Assembly: GCA_031267855.1 (NCBI GenBank)
Contig: JAIRYH010000068.1
Location: forward strand, 1-6,001
Source: Prevotellaceae bacterium
Lineage (GTDB): Bacteria; Bacteroidota; Bacteroidia; Bacteroidales; UBA932
DNA length: 6,001 nt
Reading direction: 5' to 3'
Below the pieces are notes generated by a model. That model was not told the DNA's origin and searched no databases. It was given only the letters and a program-made list of their open reading frames with translations. Within the stretch, counting starts at the first letter, position 1, and each line of letters opens with the position of its first letter. Positions 1-4,366 of the stretch are shown here, one piece after another. The position numbers and the translations under genes are program-made.

Positions 1-77
1 GCGACATGCGACATGCGACATGCGACATGCGACATGCGACATGCGATTTGCGATGTGCGATTTGCGACATGCGACAG
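1..77. repeat. Tandem heptamer repeat, GCGACAT family
   Basis: Eleven consecutive 7-base units run from the window edge. Six are exact GCGACAT copies (1-42), followed by GCGATTT, GCGATGT, GCGATTT, GCGACAT and GCGACAG. The array may extend left of the window. The unit has no spacers and no coding role that I can see. Period-7 intergenic arrays of this kind are, from general knowledge, frequent in Bacteroidota genomes. The copies vary only in the last three bases, so the GCGA core is the conserved part. Confidence 0.95.
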
Positions 78-116
78 CTTCCGGTCGCCCGTCGCAAATC
101 GCAAGTCGCAAATCGC
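43..116. repeat. Long inverted repeat built from the heptamers
   Basis: Bases 43-68 are complementary to 91-116 over 26 positions with only two mismatches (near 54-55 and 104-105). An inner GCGAC/GTCGC pair (71-75 with 84-88) continues the structure. The right arm carries the same heptamer family in reverse orientation (AAATCGC, AAGTCGC, AAATCGC). It could form a cruciform or, if transcribed, a long hairpin. It lies upstream of the arginine promoter and may belong to the 3' end of an unseen left neighbour. There is no T-run after the right arm, so it is not an obvious intrinsic terminator. Confidence 0.85.
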
Positions 117-143
117 GTATCACGTGTTGCATGGCGTCAGCCA

Positions 144-195
144 ACTCTCAGTTCTTAGTTCTTAACTCTTAGTTCTTCACTTTTCACTTTTCACT
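144..195. repeat. Second period-7 tandem repeat, pyrimidine-rich
   Basis: The stretch divides into 7-base units: ACTCTCA, GTTCTTA, GTTCTTA, ACTCTTA, GTTCTTC, ACTTTTC, ACTTTTC and a partial ACTA. The units differ from the GCGACAT family but keep the same 7-base period. The array ends only a few bases before the -33 element of the arginine promoter, so it forms the immediate upstream flank of that promoter. It has no convincing coding content. Confidence 0.8.
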
Positions 196-199
196 AACA

Positions 200-227
200 T
201 TGCAGTTAAAAAAAATAATTATCTTTG
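200..227 (+). promoter_or_regulatory. Bacteroidota-type promoter of the arginine operon
   Basis: TTG at 200-202 and TATCTTTG at 220-227 match the Bacteroidota housekeeping consensus (-33 TTG, -7 TAnnTTTG) with a 17-base gap. The spacer is A/T-rich. Transcription should begin at roughly 231-235, immediately before the leader-peptide ATG at 237. This is the only consensus promoter I find ahead of the GNAT-argG-argC cluster. Confidence 0.75.
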
Positions 228-236
228 CAGCCGCTA

Positions 237-302
237 ATGAACAAAAACTTCCATAGTACCGCTGCCAGCCGGAAGAGAAGGCACGTCCGACGATGCGCCT
301 GA
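237..302 (+). CDS. Arginine-rich leader peptide (putative attenuator peptide)
   Basis: An ATG-to-TGA frame of 21 codons starts about nine bases after the promoter's -7 element, so its mRNA would be nearly leaderless. The peptide begins MNKNFHSTAAS and contains RKRRHVRR at residues 12-19: five Arg codons within eight, using CGG, AGA, AGG, CGA and CGA. By eye, CGA and AGA are scarce in the downstream genes. A short Arg-codon run between promoter and first structural gene of an arginine operon is the classic arrangement of a leader peptide, in which ribosome stalling reports low charged tRNA-Arg. The frame and codons are seen directly; translation and the regulatory role are inferred. I do not recognise a named homologue. 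A chance short ORF is the alternative, but the position and Arg density argue against it. Confidence 0.7.
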   Translation: MNKNFHSTAASRKRRHVRRCA

Positions 303-344
303 GAAAGGCATGCGGAGGCGCCGGGCAAACCGCCCGGCATCCGG
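295..344 (+). promoter_or_regulatory. Mutually exclusive leader hairpins
   Basis: A GC-rich hairpin forms from GCCGGGC (320-326) and GCCCGGC (332-338) with loop AAACC. It can be extended by CGGA (313-316) pairing TCCG (340-343). GCGCCT (295-300), at the end of the leader-peptide frame, can instead pair AGGCGC (316-321), which shares bases with the first hairpin, so the two cannot coexist. A ribosome stalled at the first Arg codons (270-281) would leave 295-300 free. One that reaches the stop codon at 300-302 would cover it and let the GC hairpin form. No T-run follows the GC hairpin, so it is not a standard intrinsic terminator. Pairings are visible; the switch is inferred. Confidence 0.5.
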
Positions 345-382
345 AACAAACCAATCAACCAATTAAACCAATCAACCATCCC
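345..382 (+). promoter_or_regulatory. C-rich, G-free tract with a 14-base direct repeat
   Basis: Thirty-eight bases contain no G and 14 C. Inside, AAACCAATCAACCA occurs twice exactly (348-361 and 365-378), with a 17-base offset. C-rich, G-poor, unstructured RNA is the usual character of Rho-loading (rut) sites. Its position after the leader peptide and hairpins would suit Rho-dependent attenuation. Alternatively, the direct repeat could be a binding site for a regulator protein. Composition and repeat are seen directly; both roles are inference. Confidence 0.45.
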
Positions 383-396
383 GATGGCTGTCGGGA
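379..396 (+). promoter_or_regulatory. Small hairpin upstream of the GNAT start
   Basis: TCCCGA (379-384) pairs TCGGGA (391-396) around a 6-base loop. It lies 22 bases before the ATG at 419 and just after the G-free tract. It could influence ribosome access or protect the transcript. No T-run follows, so it is not an intrinsic terminator. Confidence 0.4.
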
Positions 397-418
397 GCAA
401 AGCAACCAATAGTAATAA

Positions 419-1051
419 ATGAGCAGAATTATCATTTGTGAGGCAAATGAAAGTCATGTGGAATTTGCGGAACAGGTCTGTGAACTGGTTTATGTGTCGG
501 CACAGGAACGGGGCACCGGCATTGCCCGGCGCGACCCGGAGTATATTAAAAAGAAAATGCGCGACGGCAGGGCGGTTATTGCCACGGACGGCGGGAAACT
601 GGCGGGCTTTTCGTATATCGAAACATGGGGACACAGGCAGTTTGTCGCCAACTCCGGGCTCATTGTGGCGCATGCTTACCGGAAAATCGGGCTGGCGCGG
701 CACATCAAGCGGAAAGTTTTTGAGCTGTCCCGGAGATTGTATCCCAAGGCAAAAATCTTCAGCATCACCACCGGGCCGGCAGTAATGAAAATCAACTACG
801 AGCTGGGATTCCGCCCGGTGCCGTTCACCGAGCTGACGGAAGACCGGGAATTCTGGGCCGGCTGCAGGGGCTGCCGGAACTATGACATACTGGAACGCAA
901 TAACCATAAAATGTGCCTGTGTACGGCGCTGCTTTACGATCCTGCCTACAGGCGTCCGTCATGGAAATTTTCGGATTTGCGCATTGAACGGCTGACGGAC
1001 TGGCTGGCGCCACGGAAAAATAAAAATTACGAACTGCGGATTAAAAATTAA
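419..1051 (+). CDS. GNAT acyltransferase, probable N-acyl-glutamate synthase of arginine biosynthesis
   Basis: This 210-residue cytosolic protein has the GNAT acyl-CoA-binding signature R-K-I-G-L-A at residues 88-93, preceded by the beta-strand SGLIVAHAY. A late GNAT motif, NYELGF, lies at 126-131. It heads the arginine operon, 13 bases before argG. The likely job is the first step, acylation of glutamate from acetyl-CoA or, as in Bacteroides which uses N-succinyl intermediates, succinyl-CoA. From memory and unverified, genetic work in Bacteroides thetaiotaomicron implicated a GNAT in this same context in that step. Residues 149-168 hold C149, C152, C166 and C168 (CxxC then CxC), unusual for a GNAT and possibly metal-binding or redox-active. 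The last ten or so residues (NKNYELRIKN) are encoded by a period-7 intergenic-type repeat and are probably not part of the fold. The start lacks a Shine-Dalgarno sequence, as is normal here. GNAT family is certain; the exact substrate is inferred. Confidence 0.8.
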   Translation: MSRIIICEANESHVEFAEQVCELVYVSAQERGTGIARRDPEYIKKKMRDGRAVIATDGGKLAGFSYIETWGHRQFVANSGLIVAHAYRKIGLARHIKRKVFELSRRLYPKAKIFSITTGPAVMKINYELGFRPVPFTELTEDREFWAGCRGCRNYDILERNNHKMCLCTALLYDPAYRRPSWKFSDLRIERLTDWLAPRKNKNYELRIKN

Positions 1052-1055
1052 TCAG
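1021..1055 (+). repeat. Period-7 repeat overlapping the 3' end of the GNAT gene
   Basis: Five 7-base units can be laid end to end: TAAAAAT, TACGAAC, TGCGGAT, TAAAAAT and TAATCAG. The first and fourth are identical. They encode the NYELRIKN-like tail and include the stop codon at 1049-1051. Peptides of this type are, from general knowledge, a recurring by-product of Bacteroidota heptamer repeats running into genes. Confidence 0.55.
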
Positions 1056-1064
1056 AACAAAAAA

Positions 1065-2252
1065 ATGAATAAAATTGTTTTAGCATTCAGCGGCGGACTG
1101 GACACCTCCTTTTGCGTCCCTTACCTGAAAAACGAACGGGGCATGGAAGTGCATACGGTGCTCGTCAACACCGGCGGATTTTCGAAAGAAGAGGAAACGC
1201 GCATCAGGGAACGCGCCCTTTCGCTGGGCGCAGCCGCGCATACAACCGTTGACGCGGTGGAAGAGTATTACGCCAAAGGTATCCGGTACCTGATTTTCGG
1301 TAACATTTTGAAAAATGCCACCTATCCGCTTTCGGTAAGTTCCGAGCGGGTTTTCCAGGCACTGGCGGTGCTGCGGCATGCCCGGAAAATCGGCGCCACC
1401 CATGCGGCGCACGGCAGTACCGGCGCCGGAAACGACCAGGTACGCTTCGACCTGGTATTTGAAGTAATGGCGCCGGACATTAAAATCATTGCGCCCGTTC
1501 GCGAACTGGCATTGAGCCGGCAGGAAGAAATTGACTACTTAGCCGCAAACGGATGTACGCTGGCATGGGAAAAAGCAAAATATTCCATTAACCAGGGACT
1601 GTGGGGCACCAGCATCGGCGGGGCGGAAACGCTGAAATCCGACACCTGCCTTCCCGCAAGCGCCTATCCGTCGCAGCCTGCCGTTACCGCGCCGGAGAAA
1701 ATCACCATTGCCTTTCACAAGGGCGAGCCCGCAGCATTGAACGGCAAACCGCTGCCGCCGGTAGAACTGATCCGGCAGTTGAATGCAACGGCTGCCGGGT
1801 TTGCCATCGGCCGCGACACGCATGTCGGCGACACCATCATAGGCACCAAGGGGCGCGTGGCCTTTGAAGCGCCCGCGCCGATGATCATCATAAAAAGCCA
1901 TCACCTGCTCGAAAAGCACACCCTCACCAAAGGGCAGCTCTACTGGAAAGACCAGCTGGCAGGCTGGTACGGGCAGCTGATGCATGAAGCGCAGTACCTC
2001 GACCCTCTGGCGCGGAATATCGAAACGTTTCTGGAAGCCACGCAGCAATTCGTCAGCGGCGTGGTGTCGGTGGAACTCATGCCCTACCATTTTGCCGTGC
2101 TCGGGTGCTCGTCGCCCCACGATTTGATGAATGCGAAATTCGGCGCTTACGGCGAAACCAGCAAGTCGTTCACCGGCGCCGACGTCGAAGGCTTTACCAA
2201 AATACTGGCAAATCCGCTGAAAATATACTATTCCGTCCATGAAAACGATTAA
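1065..2252 (+). CDS. argG: Argininosuccinate synthase
   Basis: ArgG joins citrulline and aspartate with ATP to give argininosuccinate, the penultimate step of arginine synthesis, in the cytosol. At 395 residues it is full length for the compact form of the family. The ATP-pyrophosphatase P-loop SGGLDTS is at residues 9-15. The family motif HGSTGAGNDQVRF is at 116-128, and the substrate-binding region YSINQGLWGTSIGG at 173-186 is of the type I associate with Bacteroidota ArgG (the E. coli and human types differ here). The ATG lies 13 bases after the GNAT stop and follows a run of A without a Shine-Dalgarno sequence. The 3' end overlaps argC by 14 bases, so both should be co-transcribed and translationally coupled. 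In organisms that use N-succinylornithine, the carbamoylated intermediate must be deacylated before this step; ArgG itself uses free citrulline. Confidence 0.96.
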   Translation: MNKIVLAFSGGLDTSFCVPYLKNERGMEVHTVLVNTGGFSKEEETRIRERALSLGAAAHTTVDAVEEYYAKGIRYLIFGNILKNATYPLSVSSERVFQALAVLRHARKIGATHAAHGSTGAGNDQVRFDLVFEVMAPDIKIIAPVRELALSRQEEIDYLAANGCTLAWEKAKYSINQGLWGTSIGGAETLKSDTCLPASAYPSQPAVTAPEKITIAFHKGEPAALNGKPLPPVELIRQLNATAAGFAIGRDTHVGDTIIGTKGRVAFEAPAPMIIIKSHHLLEKHTLTKGQLYWKDQLAGWYGQLMHEAQYLDPLARNIETFLEATQQFVSGVVSVELMPYHFAVLGCSSPHDLMNAKFGAYGETSKSFTGADVEGFTKILANPLKIYYSVHEND

Positions 2253-3219
2253 AGCGGCGATTGCCGGCGCCACAGGCTATACCGGCGGGGAATTGATACG
2301 CGTACTGCTGAACCATCCGCACGTGGAAATAAGTTCGCTGCTGACGGGCAGCCGCAGGGGACAGGCGGTGGCGGCGGTGCACAGGGACCTGTACGGCGAC
2401 TGCCCGCTGCATTTTACCGACGTGCTGGGCGAACCCGATGTGCTCTTCCTTTGCCTGGCGCACGGCCTGTCGCGGGAATTTCTCAACACGCACCGGATTC
2501 CCGCGCACTGCAAAGTGATTGACCTGGGCAACGACTTCCGCGTGGAACATACATTCGACGATAAGGATTTTGTGTACGGCATGTCCGAACTGTTCCGGGA
2601 CGACCTTCGGAATGCCGCCTGCGTGGCAAACCCCGGATGCTTTGCCACGGCTGTCATCTTAGCGCTGGCGCCGCTGGCAGCCGCCCGGCTACTGGCGTCC
2701 GACGTCCACATCCATGCCGTTACGGGCTCCACGGGCGCGGGCAAACAGCCCGGCGAAACCACGCACTTCAGCTACCGCGCATCCAATCTTTCCATCTACA
2801 AACCGTTTACCCACCAGCATCTGGCGGAAATTAACCGGACGCTTGCCGTCCTCTCGGGCAGCGCGGTGCCGCAAATCAACATGATTCCCATCCGCGGCGA
2901 CTTTACGCGGGGGATTTTTGCCGCCATGCTCACCCGCATGCCGGAAGCCGCCGCCGCAGAGCAGATACGGGAAATCTATGAAACGTATTACGCCGCCTCG
3001 CCGTTCGTGCATATTGCCGCCGAAACCGTAAGCCTGAAAGAAGTGGTCAACACGAACAAGGCGCTGCTGCACCTCCATTTTCATAACGGATACATTCATC
3101 TCACCTCAATCATTGACAACCTCCTGAAAGGCGCGTCGGGACAGGCCGTGCAGAACATGAACCTGCTGTTCGGATTCCCCGAAGACTGCGGCTTGCGCTT
3201 AAAAAGCACGGGATTTTGA
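2239..3219 (+). CDS. argC: N-acetyl/N-succinyl-gamma-glutamyl-phosphate reductase
   Basis: ArgC reduces N-acyl-glutamyl phosphate to the semialdehyde with NADPH, the third step of arginine synthesis. The 326-residue length fits the family. The dinucleotide-binding loop GATGYTGGE is at residues 10-18, and the catalytic cysteine is C134 in NPGCFATA. Further family motifs are GSTGAGKQ (163-170), HQHLAEI (192-198), VVNTNKALLH (269-278) and the C-terminal DNLLKGASGQAVQNMNLLFG (293-312). The chosen ATG lies inside the end of argG, 14 bases before that stop ends, and places the nucleotide loop at the normal distance from the N-terminus. Whether the acyl group is acetyl or succinyl cannot be read from this sequence. 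The operon does not continue: a possible terminator and a tRNA gene follow rather than argD. Confidence 0.96.
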   Translation: MKTIKAAIAGATGYTGGELIRVLLNHPHVEISSLLTGSRRGQAVAAVHRDLYGDCPLHFTDVLGEPDVLFLCLAHGLSREFLNTHRIPAHCKVIDLGNDFRVEHTFDDKDFVYGMSELFRDDLRNAACVANPGCFATAVILALAPLAAARLLASDVHIHAVTGSTGAGKQPGETTHFSYRASNLSIYKPFTHQHLAEINRTLAVLSGSAVPQINMIPIRGDFTRGIFAAMLTRMPEAAAAEQIREIYETYYAASPFVHIAAETVSLKEVVNTNKALLHLHFHNGYIHLTSIIDNLLKGASGQAVQNMNLLFGFPEDCGLRLKSTGF

Positions 3220-3258
3220 TTTGTCCCGTCAGGGCAGGTTTATGATACTTGAAGCTAC

Positions 3259-3285
3259 CCTGTGCCGGACAGGCGATTTTTTTTT
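3259..3285 (+). terminator. Possible weak terminator of the arginine operon
   Basis: CCTGT (3259-3263) pairs ACAGG (3269-3273) around GCCGG. After three bases, nine T follow (3277-3285). The stem is only five base pairs and is set back from the T-run, so efficiency is doubtful. It is the only terminator-like structure between argC and the tRNA. Its T-run also supplies the -33 element of the tRNA promoter. Confidence 0.4.
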
Positions 3286-3313
3286 GTACATATTAAAAAA
3301 AGTATTATCTTTG
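3283..3313 (+). promoter_or_regulatory. Promoter of the tRNA-Val gene
   Basis: TTTG at 3283-3286 and TATCTTTG at 3306-3313 match the Bacteroidota -33/-7 consensus with a 19-base gap. The -7 element is identical to that of the arginine operon promoter. Predicted transcription starts about 15-20 bases before the mature tRNA 5' end at 3336. Confidence 0.75.
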
Positions 3314-3335
3314 TACTCCCAAAGCGAAAACAACA

Positions 3336-3410
3336 GGGAGCTTAGCGCAGTTGGTTCAGAGCATCTGCCTTACAAGCAGAGGGTCGGGGGTTCGAATCCC
3401 TCAGCTCCCA
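3336..3410 (+). tRNA. tRNA-Val (anticodon UAC)
   Basis: A full cloverleaf is present. Acceptor GGGAGCT (3336-3342) pairs AGCTCCC (3403-3409) with discriminator A3410. The anticodon stem is TCTGC/GCAGA (3364-3368 with 3376-3380) around a 7-base loop, with anticodon TAC at 3371-3373 reading GUA-type valine codons. The T arm is 3386-3402 with loop TTCGAAT. The 3' CCA is not encoded. The D stem GCGC/GAGC contains a G12-A23 apposition in place of the usual U-A pair. The gene stands alone, with its own promoter and a strong terminator immediately after it. Confidence 0.97.
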
Positions 3411-3411
3411 C

Positions 3412-3463
3412 AAATAAATGAAAAAAGGTTACGAAGCATCTCGTAACCTTTTTTTATTTATTT
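3412..3463 (+). terminator. Strong bidirectional intrinsic terminator
   Basis: AAAAAAGGTTACGA (3421-3434) pairs perfectly with TCGTAACCTTTTTT (3441-3454) around loop AGCATC. A G-T wobble and then AAATAAAT/ATTTATTT (3412-3419 with 3456-3463) extend the stem to about 23 pairs. The T-rich arm provides the U-run in + transcripts, and the mirrored A-run does so for - transcripts. It therefore ends the tRNA transcript and can also stop transcription coming from lrp on the other strand. Confidence 0.9.
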
Positions 3464-3662
3464 GCACGGAACTTTGCGGATTTACGTTAATCGGTAACCA
3501 CCCACGTTCCTCCGTTAAAATATGGTTATGCTGGCATGGAAAAATGTATCCACACTGATAAAAATAGAAGCAAGCCATGAAAATTATAAACTTTTGATGC
3601 GGTTGCCCTGAGATGCGTCGACCCTGTCCGCTGAAATGGGATAACTGGATCGTCCGGCGTTA
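3464..3662. other. Intergenic gap without recognisable features
   Basis: About 200 bases between the tRNA terminator and the end of the lrp gene. I find no convincing ORF, hairpin with T-run, promoter or copy of the tRNA 3' end on either strand. The stretch is more AT-rich than the arginine genes in its first half. Confidence 0.5.
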
Positions 3663-4190
3663 TTATTTTTTCTTTATTACTTTAGCCGGCTTGACGGTTT
3701 TAGTGGCTTTTGCGCGTGTAGCCCTGTCTTTAACCCACACTTGCCGTTCAAAAATCTGGTCAAGGGAAATCAATGTTTCGGTTTTGGTGATGTTCGGTAA
3801 GTTTTGCAGCGTATTTAACAGCACGTCCATCAAGTGCTCATGGTCGCGGCAGAAAAGTTTTAGCAGCAATGCATAATCGCCCGTCACAAAATGGCATTCC
3901 ACCACTTCGGGAATATTTTTAATAGCCTCCACCGTACTCGAATAATGCCTTGGCTTATCAAGGTGTACGCCTACGAAAGCGCATACGTCCAAGCCTAAAG
4001 CTGTTGGTTTTACTAATAAGCGTGCGCCGGTGATAATACCGGCTTCTTCCATTTTCCTTACACGCTGGTGTACGGCAGCGCCGGAGATATTATGCTCGCG
4101 TGCAATTTCTAAAAAAGGTCTGCGGGCATTTTTAATCAGCGCGCTTAATATTACTTGGTCAAGCTGGTCAATGTCATAACGTTTTTTCAT
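3663..4190 (-). CDS. Lrp/AsnC-family transcriptional regulator
   Basis: A 175-residue DNA-binding regulator of the leucine-responsive/AsnC type. The N-terminal helix-turn-helix spans roughly residues 8-55 (LDQVILSALIKNARRPFLEIA, then ISGAAVHQRVRKMEEAGII). The C-terminal RAM ligand-binding domain spans about 66-148 and includes the effector-pocket signature VTGDYALLLKL at 102-112. Such proteins form dimers or octamers and respond to amino acids. The last 22 residues (154-175) are an added basic tail with eight Lys and two Arg, ending IKKK; most family members stop near residue 153. The tail may add non-specific DNA contacts. The gene is 176 bases downstream of recQ on the same strand with its own -7 element, and points toward the tRNA terminator. 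Its target genes cannot be told from the window; regulation of the nearby arginine operon is possible but unsupported. Confidence 0.93.
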   Translation of the reverse strand: MKKRYDIDQLDQVILSALIKNARRPFLEIAREHNISGAAVHQRVRKMEEAGIITGARLLVKPTALGLDVCAFVGVHLDKPRHYSSTVEAIKNIPEVVECHFVTGDYALLLKLFCRDHEHLMDVLLNTLQNLPNITKTETLISLDQIFERQVWVKDRATRAKATKTVKPAKVIKKK

Positions 4191-4210
4191 GATTTTCCGA
4201 TTTTAAGTTG

Positions 4211-4218
4211 CAAATATA
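4211..4218 (-). promoter_or_regulatory. Probable -7 element of the lrp promoter
   Basis: On the minus strand this reads TATATTTG, a match to TAnnTTTG, placed 20 bases before the lrp ATG and giving a very short leader. I could not find a good TTG -33 element at 17-21 bases upstream, so the promoter may be weak or activator-dependent, for example autoregulated by the Lrp protein. The rest of the gap up to recQ (4219-4366) shows no clear recQ terminator. Confidence 0.5.
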
Positions 4219-4366
4219 CTAAAATAACGGAAAGTAGATAATGATTATTTGCATTTAGGGGCTTATTTTAATTTTTTAACCACCCGTCAACTTTGCCGAT
4301 CCCGCCATCTGTGCTTATTTTTTTGATTTAAGGACACCGGCATATCCATTATTTAATTCACGCTTT

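Noticed and set aside
1..77. CRISPR array
   Set aside because: The units are 7 bases long and directly abutting, with no spacers, so this is a simple tandem repeat.
313..343. Classical intrinsic terminator in the arginine leader
   Set aside because: The hairpin is GC-rich, but the following bases are C/A-rich without any T-run, so intrinsic termination is not supported. It is kept only as part of a possible switch.
206..907. A 233-codon minus-strand frame over the leader and GNAT gene
   Set aside because: It spans the + strand promoter, leader and a clear GNAT; its translation has low-complexity, unfamiliar content and no domain.
1539..2273. A long open frame on the minus strand opposite argG
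   Set aside because: It is an antisense shadow of a GC-rich gene. The + strand argG has all family motifs over the same bases.
3221..3421. A 66-codon frame between argC and the tRNA terminator
   Set aside because: It runs straight through the tRNA-Val gene and its promoter; the C-terminal part is merely the tRNA translated. It has no family features.
3403..3662. Integrated element attached at the tRNA 3' end
   Set aside because: I find no second copy of the tRNA 3' end and no integrase gene in the window.
4270..4366. Terminator for recQ in the gap before lrp
   Set aside because: I could not find a paired stem followed by a T-run on the minus strand; A/T-rich runs alone are not enough.
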